Below, piece by piece: positions 9,810 to 19,540 of a DNA stretch of 64,000 nucleotides. The stretch's first letter is position 1, and each line of letters begins with the position of its first letter. The stretch is from Paracoccaceae bacterium (GTDB taxonomy: Bacteria; Pseudomonadota; Alphaproteobacteria; Rhodobacterales; Rhodobacteraceae), in NCBI GenBank assembly GCA_007116575.1, contig SKIF01000039.1, forward strand, positions 1 through 64,000, given 5' to 3'. Position numbers and translations under genes: made by a program. Under the pieces are notes generated by a model that was not told where the DNA came from, did no database searches, and saw nothing but the letters and a program-made list of their open reading frames with translations.

Positions 9810-10637
9810 ATGTCCAGATCTGAAATGAAGAACGCTCCCCCACTCTATGGCTGGGTGATCGCGATCGCGGCGGGGGTCGTGGCTTTTGGCGTGTCACTGT
9901 TGCTGCTCGGGATCGGTGCGATCGGGTCTGTCTTTATCGGTATCGTGGTAGCGATTGTGGTCGGCATCATATTCACGATAGCTGAAAGCAGCACAGAACC
10001 TTCGAAACCGGAGCGACCATCAGCGTCCTCTGCCGAGAGCAGCGGTGCTGATACAGCGCCGGGAACCCTGGCCCCTGCAGCGTCGGCGCCTACTGCTCCG
10101 GCGCCCGAGGCCGCGCCTTCTCCGTCTGTCCCGGCCTCGGGGGCGGCAGAGCCCGCTGATATGGCACAAGCAGCAGAATCCGACGCGGCGGCAGAATCCG
10201 ACGCGGCGGCAGAGTCCGAGGCTCCCGCCGCTATGGCTGCCACCGACCCTGCAGTGTCCCCGGCGGCCCCCGGGGCGCGCGCATCGGCAGCGGCCAGCGC
10301 CTCGGTCGCGGCGGCACCAGAGGCAGCCGCGGCTGCGGCAGCGCCCCCCGAGGTTGGCGGCAGTTCGGACTCTGCCCCGGCAACTCAGCCCAAGGGGCTG
10401 GATGCGCCCGCGGGGGCCAAGGACGACCTCAAGCAGATCAACGGGGTCGGCCCGGTGCTGGAACGCAAGTTGAATGATCTGGGTATCTATCATTTCTGGC
10501 AGATCGCCCGATGGAGCCGCGACGAGGTCAACTGGGTAGACGGGTTCCTGAATTTCAAGGGCCGGATCGACCGCGACAACTGGATATCCCAAGCCGCCAA
10601 ACTGGCCGAAAGCTCTCCGTCCAAACCGCCCGCCTGA
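9810..10637 (+). CDS. Membrane-anchored protein with C-terminal helix-hairpin-helix domain
   Basis: 275 residues in three parts: two hydrophobic segments near residues 12-35 and 38-56; an Ala/Pro/Glu/Ser-rich linker of about 130 residues that includes a tandem SDAAAE repeat; and a C-terminal region DLKQINGVGPVLERKLNDLGIYHFWQIA that looks like the HHH_5-type domain also found at the C terminus of some alphaproteobacterial NuoE proteins. The HHH fold usually binds DNA or proteins, but the role of this membrane-bound form is unknown. Ribosome site AGGAGA before ATG 9810. Confidence 0.7.
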   Translation: MSRSEMKNAPPLYGWVIAIAAGVVAFGVSLLLLGIGAIGSVFIGIVVAIVVGIIFTIAESSTEPSKPERPSASSAESSGADTAPGTLAPAASAPTAPAPEAAPSPSVPASGAAEPADMAQAAESDAAAESDAAAESEAPAAMAATDPAVSPAAPGARASAAASASVAAAPEAAAAAAAPPEVGGSSDSAPATQPKGLDAPAGAKDDLKQINGVGPVLERKLNDLGIYHFWQIARWSRDEVNWVDGFLNFKGRIDRDNWISQAAKLAESSPSKPPA

Positions 10638-10701
10638 GAAGGCTTGGCGACAGCCCTGTGCGCGCTAAGCTGTCCTGAGCAATGTGCAGGACAGCCTTGC
10701 C

Positions 10702-11709
10702 ATGAAGCGCACCGAGACACCGCTGATCCCGAGGCCCGAGGGCCTTTATTGCCCCGAGGGCGATTTCCATATCGACCCGGTGCGCCCGGTTGCCCGCGCG
10801 CTGATCACCCATGGTCATGCCGACCACGCCCGCGCGGGCCATGGCGCAGTGCTGGCGACGCGCCAGACGCTCGATATCATGGCGCTGCGCTACGGGGCCG
10901 ATTTCGCTGGCGCGTGGCAGGTGGCCGAGGGCGTGACAGTGATTGGCGGGGTGCGGGCGCAGTTCCACCCTGCCGGACATGTTCTGGGTTCGGCGCAGAT
11001 CGCGCTGCATACGCGCGGGGGGCGGATCACCGTCACGGGCGATTACACCCGCAGCCCGAACCCCGCCTGCGCGCCCTGGGAACCCGTCCCCTGCGACATT
11101 CTCGTGACCGAGGCGACCTTTGCGCTGCCGGTCTTTCGCCACCCCGACCCGACCACGGAAATCGCCCGCCTGCTGGCCTCGCTCAAAGCCTTCCCCGAGC
11201 GCGCGCATCTGGTGGGTGCCTATGCGCTGGGCAAGGCGCAGCGGGTGATCATGTTGTTGCGCGAGGCTGGCTATGACGCGCCGATCTATATTCACGGCGC
11301 TTTGCAGAAACTGTGCGACTACCACATCGCGGAAGGTGTGGCGCTGGGCGATTTGCGGCCCGCGACCGTTGCGCGGGGTAAAAAAGGCGATTTCGCGGGC
11401 GCGATTGTGCTTGCCCCGCCATCGGCCTTCGCCGCGACTTGGGCACAGCGCTTTCCCGACCCTGTCATCTGTTTCGCCAGCGGCTGGATGATGGTGCGCG
11501 CGCGGGCACGGCAGCGCGGGGTCGAATTGCCGTTGGTGATCTCGGATCATGTCGACTGGCCGCAACTGACGCAGACCATCACCGAACTGGACCCTGCCGA
11601 GACCTGGGTGACGCATGGCCGCGAAGAAGCGATCCTGCGCTGGTGCGCGCTCGAAGGGCGCGCGGCGCGGCCCCTGCGGCTGGTCGGTTATGAGGATGAA
11701 CCCGAATGA
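10702..11709 (+). CDS. Ligase-associated DNA exonuclease (metallo-beta-lactamase/beta-CASP fold)
   Basis: 335 residues from ATG 10702; a GTG 18 bases upstream is an alternative. The HGHADHARAGH zinc motif and later histidines in HPAGHVLGS and ISDHVDWP fit the beta-CASP nuclease group related to SNM1, in the branch that travels with ATP-dependent DNA ligases. The stop overlaps the ligase start in ATGA, so the two are co-translated. The likely role is end-processing in DNA repair. The family's usual partners, a DEXH helicase and a phosphoesterase, are not next to it here. Confidence 0.85.
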   Translation: MKRTETPLIPRPEGLYCPEGDFHIDPVRPVARALITHGHADHARAGHGAVLATRQTLDIMALRYGADFAGAWQVAEGVTVIGGVRAQFHPAGHVLGSAQIALHTRGGRITVTGDYTRSPNPACAPWEPVPCDILVTEATFALPVFRHPDPTTEIARLLASLKAFPERAHLVGAYALGKAQRVIMLLREAGYDAPIYIHGALQKLCDYHIAEGVALGDLRPATVARGKKGDFAGAIVLAPPSAFAATWAQRFPDPVICFASGWMMVRARARQRGVELPLVISDHVDWPQLTQTITELDPAETWVTHGREEAILRWCALEGRAARPLRLVGYEDEPE

Positions 11710-13274
11710 TCAGCGCCTTCGCGCATTTGCTGGAGCGGCTGGCTTTTTCCCCGCAGCGCAATGCCAAGCGCGCGCATCTGGCGGGCTATTTCCGCGCCCG
11801 CCCTGACCCCGAGCGCGGGCTGGCGCTGGCCGCGCTGACCGGGGATCTGGATTTGCGCGCGGTTACGGCCTCGCTGTTGAAGGGGCTGGTGGCCGAACGC
11901 GTGGATGCGGAGTTGTTCGCGCTCAGTTACGACTTTGTCGGTGATCTGGCCGAAACCATCGCACTGATCTGGCCGGGGGAGGGCACAGCGCGGGAGGTAG
12001 CGCTGGCCGATCTCGTCGCCGAGTTGCAGGAGACGCGCAAGGCCGATCTGCCCGCGCGCATCGCCGCGCGGCTGGACCAGATGGACCCGTCCGAACGCTA
12101 TGCCTATCTCAAACTCGCCACCGGGGGGCTGCGTGTGGGAGTCTCGGCCCGGCTGGCGCGGCAGGCCGTGGCGGATCTCAGTGGGCTGGATCTGGCCGAG
12201 ATCGAGGAAATCTGGCACGGCCTGTCCCCGCCCTATAGCGAATTGTTCGCCTGGGCCGAAGGCGGCGCTAAGCCGGTCTCGGCGGCCCGCGCGCCTTTTC
12301 GCCCGGTCATGCTCGCGACGCTGATGGACCGCGAGGGGCTGCGCGCGCTCGCGCCGGGGGAGTTTCTCGCGGAATGGAAATGGGACGGCATCCGCGTGCA
12401 GGCCGTGGCCGAGAGTGGCACGTGCAGGCTATATTCGCGCACGGGCGATGACATCTCGGCAGCTTTCCCCGATGTCATCGCCGCGATGGAGTTCGAAGGC
12501 GCCGTGGATGGTGAATTGCTGGTCCGACGCGGGGCCGAGGTCGCGCCTTTCAACGATTTGCAGACGCGGTTGGGGCGCAAGGCGGTCAGCCGCAAGTTGC
12601 TGGACAGCCACCCGGCGGCGCTGCGGCTCTATGATGTGCTGATCTGGAACGGGAAGGATCAACGCGCGCGCCCACTTGCAGAGCGCCGCGCCGTGCTGGA
12701 GCGGTTTGTGGAACTGCTGGACCCGAACCGCGTGGATATCTCGCCACTCTTGCCCTTCGAGGATTGGGACGCATTGGCCGCGCTGCGCGCTGACCCGCCC
12801 GAGGCCGTGATCGAAGGGGTGATGATCAAGCACCGCGCCAGCCCCTATCTGGGTGGGCGGATCAAGGGGCACTGGTTCAAGTGGAAACGCGATCCGATGC
12901 TGGTCGATGCGGTGCTGCTCTATGCGCAGCGCGGGCATGGCAAGCGGTCGGGCTATTACTCGGATTTCACCTTCGGGATGTGGGACGGCGATCAGCTTGT
13001 GCCTGTGGGCAAGGCCTATTTCGGCTTTACCGATGCCGAGTTGCGTGATCTCGACCGCTTCGTGCGCAACAACACGGTCGAGCGTTTCGGCCCGGTTCGT
13101 GCGGTCGCGCCGACCCGCGTGGTGGAAGTGGCGTTCGAGGGGCTGAACCGCTCGACGCGGCATAAATCCGGCGTCGCGATGCGCTTTCCGCGCATCTCGC
13201 GGCTGCGCGATGACAAGCCCGCTGCCGAGGCGGACCATCTGAGCGCGCTGCTGGCGCTGCTGCCCGACGGGTGA
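11706..13274 (+). CDS. ATP-dependent DNA ligase
   Basis: 522 residues. An N-terminal helical domain of roughly 200 residues is followed by the adenylation domain with the nucleotidyl lysine in EWKWDGIR (Lys225), VDGEL, and IEGVMIKH near residue 370, then an OB-fold domain with FKWKRD and KYYSDFTFG-like elements. This is the LigB/LigC-like single-polypeptide type often called ligase-associated or cisplatin-type, additional to the NAD-dependent housekeeping LigA. Coupled to the upstream exonuclease by ATGA. Probably seals breaks in stationary-phase or damage repair. Confidence 0.92.
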   Translation: MISAFAHLLERLAFSPQRNAKRAHLAGYFRARPDPERGLALAALTGDLDLRAVTASLLKGLVAERVDAELFALSYDFVGDLAETIALIWPGEGTAREVALADLVAELQETRKADLPARIAARLDQMDPSERYAYLKLATGGLRVGVSARLARQAVADLSGLDLAEIEEIWHGLSPPYSELFAWAEGGAKPVSAARAPFRPVMLATLMDREGLRALAPGEFLAEWKWDGIRVQAVAESGTCRLYSRTGDDISAAFPDVIAAMEFEGAVDGELLVRRGAEVAPFNDLQTRLGRKAVSRKLLDSHPAALRLYDVLIWNGKDQRARPLAERRAVLERFVELLDPNRVDISPLLPFEDWDALAALRADPPEAVIEGVMIKHRASPYLGGRIKGHWFKWKRDPMLVDAVLLYAQRGHGKRSGYYSDFTFGMWDGDQLVPVGKAYFGFTDAELRDLDRFVRNNTVERFGPVRAVAPTRVVEVAFEGLNRSTRHKSGVAMRFPRISRLRDDKPAAEADHLSALLALLPDG

Positions 13275-13314
13275 GCGCGCGCATCCGTGCTGCGATGCGC
13301 GCAGCCGTTGAAAA

Positions 13315-13397
13315 GCGCCCGCTCAGGGCGCCCGCCACCCGCCCATGGCCCTTCGCGGGCACTGCCCGGCTGTGCCGGGCGGGTGCTGTAGCGGTGC
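13315..13397. repeat. Dispersed hairpin repeat, copy 1
   Basis: This 83-base stretch downstream of the ligase aligns with 28470-28550: both begin GCGCCCGCTCAG, share CACCC, ATGGC and CTTCGCGGGC at matching spacing, and end with a short hairpin. The hairpin here is GCCCGGC/GCCGGGC with a TGT loop (13364-13380). In copy 2 it is formed by different bases, so the fold is kept while the sequence varies. Confidence 0.65.
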
Positions 13398-13645
13398 TCC
13401 CGCGCCGCTCTGATGGCTTGTCAGGGCAGAAAACGGGGCGATCCGGCCTGATCAGGCGGAAAAAATGCGCAGGGTTTGTTTCCCTTCGCGTGAGGCGATG
13501 ATAGACGAAAGCCGAATGAGTCGTGTGAGCGCTATCAGGTTCCCGTCCCACGCCGGGAACCGCCCGCGCTCTTCCGGGCCGCGTGTCAGATACGGGGTGC
13601 GGTTGATCACGACCTGCAAGCTGCGCTGTGAGAGAGGTATCGCAG
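13398..13645. other. Noncoding leader of the tkt operon
   Basis: About 250 bases with no convincing gene. A perfect 8-base inverted repeat GGTTCCCG/CGGGAACC with an 8-base loop lies at 13538-13561, about 85 bases before the transketolase start, and could be an operator or a leader hairpin. I see no clear CbbR-type site. Confidence 0.4.
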
Positions 13646-15616
13646 ATGAACGTCCAAAGCCCGACCAGTGATGAAACCCAGATGGCGAACGCGATCCGCG
13701 CGCTGGCGATGGATGCGGTGCAGGCCGCGAAATCGGGCCATCCGGGGATGCCGATGGGCATGGCAGATGTGGCGACGGTGCTGTTCAACCGTTTCATCAC
13801 GCTTGACCCGAGTGCGGACCGCTGGGCCAATCGCGACCGCTTCGTGCTTTCGGCGGGACATGGCTCGATGCTGCTTTATGCGATCAACCATCTGCTGGGC
13901 TATGACGACATGGATATGGACCAGTTGCGCAATTTCCGCCAGCTGGGCTATCGCACAGCCGGACACCCGGAATACGGTCATGCCAAGGGGATCGAGGTCA
14001 CGACCGGACCGCTGGGGCAGGGGCTGGCTGCGGCAGTCGGCATGGCTTTGTCAGAGCGACTGGGGCAGGCGCGCTTTCCCGACCTGATCGACCATTTCAC
14101 CTATGTCATTGCCGGGGATGGCTGCCTGATGGAGGGCGTGAGCCACGAGGCCATCGACATGGCAGGCCATCTGGGGCTGTCGCATCTGGTCGTGCTGTGG
14201 GATGACAACCGTATCACCATCGATGGTGACACGGATCTCGCCACCTCGACCGACCAGATGGCGCGGTTTGCCGCCGCGGGCTGGCATGTGCAGGCCTGCG
14301 ACGGACACAACCCCGAAGAGGTGGCCAAGGCCATCGCCCAGGCGCAGGCCGACCCGCGCCCTTCCATGATCGCCTGTCGTACCATCATCGGTTTTGGTGC
14401 GCCGAACAAACAGGGCGGGCATGATGTGCATGGCGCACCGCTTGGGCCCGAAGAAGTGGCTGCGGCGCGCGCGCATCTGGGCTGGGAGCACGCGCCTTTC
14501 GAGGTGCCAGAGGTTGTCTATGCCGCCTGGCGCAAGGTCGCCGCGCGCGGGGCCGAGGCGCGGGCGGAATGGGAGGCGCGGCTGGCGGCCTCGCCCGACC
14601 GCGCGGCGCTCGAGGCGCATCTGGCGCAGGACCTGGCCCCGCTGGCGCAGGCCATGGCCGATTACAAGGCGCAGCTTTTGGCCGACAAGCCGAAAGTGGC
14701 CACGCGCAAGGCGTCAGAGATGGCGCTGAATGTGGTCAATGCCGCGCTGCCCTTCACCATCGGCGGCTCGGCCGACCTGACCGGGTCGAATCTGACGCGC
14801 TCCAAGGGGCAGGCAGCGGTGACCTCGGCTGATTTCAGCGGTTCCTACATACATTACGGCGTGCGCGAATTCGGCATGGCGGCGGCAATGAACGGCATCG
14901 CGCTGTCGGGGCTGTTCCGGCCCTATGGCGGCACTTTCCTGGTCTTTGCCGATTATGCGCGCCCCGCGATCCGGCTGGCCGCACTCATGGGGCTGCCGGT
15001 GGTCTATGTGATGACGCATGACTCGATCGGGCTGGGCGAGGATGGCCCCACGCACCAGCCAGTCGAGACGCTGGCGAGCCTGCGCGCAATCCCGAACCTG
15101 ACCGTGCTGCGCCCCTGCGACGCGGTCGAGACCGCCGAAGCCTGGGAGATTGCCATGGCCGCCACAGATGGGCCGGTGCTGCTGGCTCTGTCGCGCCAGA
15201 ACCTGCCCACGCTACGTGGTGAGGCGCGCGAGAACCTTTGCGCAAAGGGGTGCTATACGCTGCGCGCCGCGCGTGACCGGCAGGTGACGCTGATCGCGAC
15301 GGGCTCAGAGGTCGAGATTGCCATGGCAGCGGCGGACAGGTTGGCGGATGAGGGCATCAATGCCTCGGTCGTCTCGGCGCCGAGTTTCGAGCTGTTTGCG
15401 GCGCAACCGGCTGAATATCGCGACGCGGTACTGGGAAAGGCGCCCCGTATCGGGCTGGAAGCGGCAATCCGTCAGGGCTGGGACACGGTGCTGCGCCCCG
15501 AGGACGGGTTTGTCGGCATGACGGGTTTCGGCGGCTCGGCCCCGGCCCCGGCACTCTATCAGCATTTCGGGATCACGGCAAAGGCTGTGGTCGCACAGGC
15601 CAAGGCATTGATCTGA
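13646..15616 (+). CDS. tkt: Transketolase
   Basis: 656 residues from ATG 13646, behind GAGAGG. Transfers two-carbon units between sugar phosphates in the Calvin cycle and pentose phosphate pathway using thiamine diphosphate. Motifs: [12 protein letters not shown] near the N terminus, [13 protein letters not shown] with the cofactor Asp-Gly, and the pyrimidine-domain [10 protein letters not shown] followed by [15 protein letters not shown]. Twelve bases separate it from gap. The order tkt-gap-fba-rpe matches the cbbT-cbbG-cbbA-cbbE part of form II Calvin operons of purple bacteria. Confidence 0.96.
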   Translation: MNVQSPTSDETQMANAIRALAMDAVQAAKSGHPGMPMGMADVATVLFNRFITLDPSADRWANRDRFVLSAGHGSMLLYAINHLLGYDDMDMDQLRNFRQLGYRTAGHPEYGHAKGIEVTTGPLGQGLAAAVGMALSERLGQARFPDLIDHFTYVIAGDGCLMEGVSHEAIDMAGHLGLSHLVVLWDDNRITIDGDTDLATSTDQMARFAAAGWHVQACDGHNPEEVAKAIAQAQADPRPSMIACRTIIGFGAPNKQGGHDVHGAPLGPEEVAAARAHLGWEHAPFEVPEVVYAAWRKVAARGAEARAEWEARLAASPDRAALEAHLAQDLAPLAQAMADYKAQLLADKPKVATRKASEMALNVVNAALPFTIGGSADLTGSNLTRSKGQAAVTSADFSGSYIHYGVREFGMAAAMNGIALSGLFRPYGGTFLVFADYARPAIRLAALMGLPVVYVMTHDSIGLGEDGPTHQPVETLASLRAIPNLTVLRPCDAVETAEAWEIAMAATDGPVLLALSRQNLPTLRGEARENLCAKGCYTLRAARDRQVTLIATGSEVEIAMAAADRLADEGINASVVSAPSFELFAAQPAEYRDAVLGKAPRIGLEAAIRQGWDTVLRPEDGFVGMTGFGGSAPAPALYQHFGITAKAVVAQAKALI

Positions 15617-15628
15617 GGAGGGTTTGAA

Positions 15629-16630
15629 ATGACCGTGAAGGTAGCGATCAACGGGTTTGGGCGGATCGGGCGATTGGTGCTGCGCGCGCTGATTGAGGAA
15701 GCGCGTGAGGATGTCGAAATCGTGGCGATCAACGATCTTGGCTCGGTCGAGTTCAACGCCCATCTGCTGGAATTCGACTCGGTGCATGGGCGGTTTCCCG
15801 GCACGGTGACGACCGGCGAGGACTGGATCGACGCCGGACGCGGGCCGATCAAGGTGACAGCCATCCGCGACCCCAAGGACCTGCCCTGGGGCGATGTCGA
15901 TATCGCGCTGGACTGCACCGGCATCTTTACTGCGCGCGACAAGGCGGCGTTGCACTTGAAGAACGGGTCGAAACGGGTTCTGGTTTCGGCCCCTTCGGCA
16001 GGGGCTGACAACACGGTGGTCTATGGCGTGAACCATGACACGCTTTCGGCCGAACAGCTTGTCGTCTCGAACGCGTCCTGCACGACGAATTGTCTTGCGC
16101 CTGTGGCCAAGGTGCTGAGTGATGCAGTGGGTATCTCACGCGGCTTCATGACCACGATCCACAGCTACACCGGCGACCAACCGACGCTGGACACAATGCA
16201 CAAGGATCTCTACCGCGCCCGCGCCGCGGCGCTGAGCATGATCCCGACCTCGACCGGGGCGGCCAAGGCAGTGGGGCTGGTGCTGCCCGAGCTTGCGGGC
16301 AAGCTCGACGGGGTGGCGATCCGTGTTCCGACGCCCAATGTCTCGGTCGTGGACCTGACCTTCGAGGCCGCGCGCGACACTTCTGTCGAAGAGATCAACG
16401 CAGCCATCCGCGCGGCGGCGGACGGGCCGATGAAGGGCATTCTGGGCTACACTGACCGCAAGCTGGTCTCGTCGGACTTCAACCACGACCCGCATTCCTC
16501 GGTGTTCCATATGGATCAGACAAAGGTGCTCGAAGGTCGCATGGTGCGGGTCCTGTCATGGTATGACAATGAATGGGGGTTCTCGTGCCGGATGCTGGAT
16601 ACGGCTGCAGCGATGGGAAAGCTCGTCTGA
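15629..16630 (+). CDS. gap: Glyceraldehyde-3-phosphate dehydrogenase
   Basis: 333 residues, normal length. NAD(P)-binding start VAINGFGRIGRLVLRA, active-site SNASCTTNCLAP with the catalytic cysteine, and the sugar-phosphate contact regions HSYTGDQ and RVPTPNVSVVDL. The enzyme interconverts glyceraldehyde 3-phosphate and 1,3-bisphosphoglycerate in glycolysis or in the reductive direction. It is preceded by GAGGAGGG and lies 12 bases after tkt, so the two are one transcript. Confidence 0.96.
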   Translation: MTVKVAINGFGRIGRLVLRALIEEAREDVEIVAINDLGSVEFNAHLLEFDSVHGRFPGTVTTGEDWIDAGRGPIKVTAIRDPKDLPWGDVDIALDCTGIFTARDKAALHLKNGSKRVLVSAPSAGADNTVVYGVNHDTLSAEQLVVSNASCTTNCLAPVAKVLSDAVGISRGFMTTIHSYTGDQPTLDTMHKDLYRARAAALSMIPTSTGAAKAVGLVLPELAGKLDGVAIRVPTPNVSVVDLTFEAARDTSVEEINAAIRAAADGPMKGILGYTDRKLVSSDFNHDPHSSVFHMDQTKVLEGRMVRVLSWYDNEWGFSCRMLDTAAAMGKLV

Positions 16631-16756
16631 TCGGGTGATGTTGGCGCAATCAGCGCCTTGCCTGTCTGGTGCAGGCCGTCAGTTTCTGGGATGTCTTGGG
16701 GGCGCACTCGGACGCCTGCAGCCGTGATCTGCGGGCAAGATGAAAGGGACTGACCC

Positions 16757-17806
16757 ATGGCACTGATCACACTTCGCCAACTGCTCGACCATGCTGCAGA
16801 ACATGACTATGGCGTGCCCGCCTTCAACATCAACAACATGGAGCAGGGTATCGCGATCATGGAGGCCGCGAAAGCGGTCGATGCGCCGGTGATCATTCAG
16901 GCGTCACGCGGCGCACGGGCCTACGCCAATGACATCATGCTGGCCAAGATGATCGAGGCGCTGGCGGTGATCTACCCCGAGATCCCGCTCTGCATGCATC
17001 AGGACCACGGCAATAACGAGGCCACCTGCCTGTCGGCCATCAGGCACGGCTTTACCAGTGTGATGATGGATGGCTCGCTGGAAGCCGATGGCAAGACCCC
17101 TGCCGATTACGATTACAATGTCGAAATCACTGCGCGGGTCTCGGAGATGGCGCATATGGTGGGCGCTTCGGTCGAGGGGGAGCTGGGCGTGCTTGGTTCG
17201 CTGGAAACCGGCGAGGGAGAGGCCGAGGACGGGCATGGCGCGACCGGCAAGCTCGATCACAGCCAGCTTCTGACAGACCCCGATCAGGCCGTTGATTTCG
17301 TCGCCCGCACGAAGGTCGATGCGCTTGCGATTGCCTGCGGTACCAGTCACGGGGCGTACAAGTTCTCGCGCCAGCCCGACGGCGATATTCTGGCGATGGG
17401 TGTGATCGAAGAGATCCACAAGCGCCTGCCGAATACGCATCTGGTGATGCATGGCTCGTCTTCGGTGCCGCAGGATCTTCAGGATATCATCAACGAATTC
17501 GGCGGCGAAATGCCCCAGACCTTCGGGGTGCCGGTCGATGAGATCGTGCGCGGTATCAAGCATGGCGTGCGCAAGGTGAATATCGACACTGATTGCCGCA
17601 TGGCCATGACGGGCCAGATCCGGCGCGTATTGTCGGAAAACCGCGCCGAGTTCGACCCGCGTAAATACCTCAAGCCCGCGATGGAGGCGATGCGCGAGGT
17701 CTGCAAGGCGCGGCTGGAGGCCTTCGGCACGGCAGGCAATGCTGGCAAGATAAAGGTCATCCCCATGGGTGAGATGGCGAAACGCTACGCGAGTGGTGCG
17801 CTCTGA
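16757..17806 (+). CDS. fba: Class II fructose-bisphosphate aldolase
   Basis: 349 residues of the long zinc-dependent class II type found in Calvin operons (cbbA, calvin-cycle subtype). Seen: the N-terminal [10 protein letters not shown], zinc-ligand region [20 protein letters not shown], the [15 protein letters not shown] strand, [10 protein letters not shown] and KVNIDTDCR. It cleaves fructose bisphosphate and also sedoheptulose bisphosphate. 126 bases without a gene separate it from gap; its start overlaps nothing, but its stop overlaps the rpe start (TGATG). Confidence 0.95.
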   Translation: MALITLRQLLDHAAEHDYGVPAFNINNMEQGIAIMEAAKAVDAPVIIQASRGARAYANDIMLAKMIEALAVIYPEIPLCMHQDHGNNEATCLSAIRHGFTSVMMDGSLEADGKTPADYDYNVEITARVSEMAHMVGASVEGELGVLGSLETGEGEAEDGHGATGKLDHSQLLTDPDQAVDFVARTKVDALAIACGTSHGAYKFSRQPDGDILAMGVIEEIHKRLPNTHLVMHGSSSVPQDLQDIINEFGGEMPQTFGVPVDEIVRGIKHGVRKVNIDTDCRMAMTGQIRRVLSENRAEFDPRKYLKPAMEAMREVCKARLEAFGTAGNAGKIKVIPMGEMAKRYASGAL

Positions 17807-18495
17807 TGGAGATTGACCGGCGTATCAAGATCGCGCCTTCGATCCTCTCGGCTGATTTCGCCGATTTCGGACGCGAGATTCAGGCCATAGAGGCGCAGGG
17901 CGCGGACTGGGTGCATGTCGATGTGATGGACGGGCATTTCGTGCCCAACCTGACCTTTGGCCCGCCTGCGGTCGCGGCGTTCCGGCGGCATGTCAAGACG
18001 GTCATGGATGTGCATCTGATGATCGCGCCGGTGGACCCCTATATCGACGCCTATGCGCAGGCCGGAGCCGACATCCTGACCGCGCATGTCGAGGCTGGAC
18101 CGCATATCCACCGCACGCTGCAGGCCATTCGCGGGGCTGGTATGAAAGCGGGCGTGGCGCTGAACCCCGGCACCCCGGCTGAGGCGGTGGCGCATCTGCT
18201 GGATCTGGCGGATCTGGTTTGCGTGATGACCGTGAACCCCGGCTTCGGCGGGCAGAGCTTCATCGACATGACAGACAAGATCAGGGCGCTGCGCGCGATG
18301 ATAGGGGATCGGCCCATCCATATCGAGATCGACGGCGGCGTGACGCCGCAGACCGCGCCGCTGGTGGCACGTGCCGGGGCGGATGTGCTCGTGGCGGGCT
18401 CGGCTGTGTTCAAGGGTGGCTCGGTCGAAAACCCGGCTCCCTATGGTATGAATATCCACGCGATCCGGGTGGCGGCCGAGAGCATCGAGGTCTGA
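17806..18495 (+). CDS. rpe: Ribulose-phosphate 3-epimerase
   Basis: 229 residues of the TIM-barrel epimerase that interconverts ribulose and xylulose 5-phosphate. Conserved APSILSADFADF, DWVHVDVMDGHFVPNLTFGP (metal and substrate residues), MTVNPGFGGQSF and EIDGGVTP are all present. It starts within the fba stop codon, so the two are translationally coupled and no RuBisCO gene lies between them, unlike the usual cbbA-cbbM-cbbE type of order. It ends the metabolic operon. Confidence 0.96.
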   Translation: MEIDRRIKIAPSILSADFADFGREIQAIEAQGADWVHVDVMDGHFVPNLTFGPPAVAAFRRHVKTVMDVHLMIAPVDPYIDAYAQAGADILTAHVEAGPHIHRTLQAIRGAGMKAGVALNPGTPAEAVAHLLDLADLVCVMTVNPGFGGQSFIDMTDKIRALRAMIGDRPIHIEIDGGVTPQTAPLVARAGADVLVAGSAVFKGGSVENPAPYGMNIHAIRVAAESIEV

Positions 18496-18669
18496 GATTC
18501 TGGTGTCATGCGGTCCGGGAGCATGACAGGCACGGCGGCGCCATCCTTTGGCCTTGGCAGGGTGCTCGCGCAACAGACAGTTGGCAGCATCAGCGGAGTC
18601 GCGCGTGGGTCATATTCTCGCCCGATTCATCCCCTATGAGTTTCTTGCGAACTCATTGTTGGAACACAC

Positions 18670-19014
18670 ATGCAATACCCGGACAACATCGCCAGACACC
18701 GTGCTGCAGTGACGACGGGGCGGCCATCACAATTGCTGCGCGGGCTCGCGCTCCTCTGTGCCGGAGTTTCGGTCATGCTTGTCCTTGGGGCGCAAGGCCA
18801 AGGCGCCGCGCGCATGAACGGCGCAGGTTCGCCGCTCTTGCTCGGTAGCGGGGAAGCGGGTGTTTGTGTGCCAAAGGCTGTGGCATTGGCGGAACGGCAG
18901 CAGCGTATGCGGCAATGGCAGCGTGCGCTGGTCGCGATGCAGCCGACCATCCTTCCGCTGGGAATGGTGCTGTCGGTCTCTGAACCCCTCGGCTCGGGCA
19001 AAGTGGTGCGATAA
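18670..19014 (+). CDS. Hypothetical secreted or membrane-anchored small protein
   Basis: 114 residues, not recognised. After about 22 polar residues a hydrophobic stretch (LRGLALLCAGVSVMLVLGAQG) could be a signal or anchor. The rest is short and without clear motifs, with one cysteine. The ribosome site is weak and the neighbourhood is gene-poor, so it may be a decaying or spurious ORF. Confidence 0.35.
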   Translation: MQYPDNIARHRAAVTTGRPSQLLRGLALLCAGVSVMLVLGAQGQGAARMNGAGSPLLLGSGEAGVCVPKAVALAERQQRMRQWQRALVAMQPTILPLGMVLSVSEPLGSGKVVR

Positions 19015-19540
19015 TGACGCGCCATGATGTTCCAAGCGCTTCTGGTCGTCCCTTTCCCGCCCTTGGATGCCGTTCACCCCTGGACGCTGCAGATGAAAAC
19101 GGGTCCGCTGCAATGACCGGTGCCGTGTTTGCCCTGCATGCAATTCGGCCATGTCTGGCGGCGCAGTGCGAGTCCGGTTCCAGTGGGGCCATCAGGCTTA
19201 GTCACGGCGGTAGGCATTCGGACACACCCAAGGGCCTCAAGCCGGTACATGTATAGCGCAGTCCGAGCGATGGCCGCGCCGAGGGTGCATAGCGCGGCAG
19301 TCAGGTCTGCTGCGGCCACGGGTGCTGATGCTCCGCCATATGCGGCGACTCGGTAGCTCAGAATGACGGAGAGCAGGCCGGGCACCAACAGGATGCCACC
19401 ACCTTGCACCAAGGCGCGGTGTGGGGCGCTGCCGGTGATCTGAGGCAGATCTGTCATCGTGATCAGCAAAGACCGAGTTTTGTTCAGTCAAACTCTCTTT
19501 GCATGACCAAGGCGCGACGCGCGGAATATTGGTTAGTGAA
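19015..19540. other. Gene-poor stretch without a supported gene
   Basis: About 525 bases. The longest frame is on the minus strand (19074-19469, 131 residues) with one membrane-like segment and no recognisable family. Codon use is unremarkable and there is no good ribosome site. I treat this as decayed or noncoding DNA between the Calvin block and the cobalamin block. Confidence 0.4.

Noticed and set aside
10165-10220. Short tandem DNA repeats as a possible CRISPR-like or regulatory array
   Set aside because: They are in frame and encode SDAAAE repeats in a low-complexity linker; no spacers are present.
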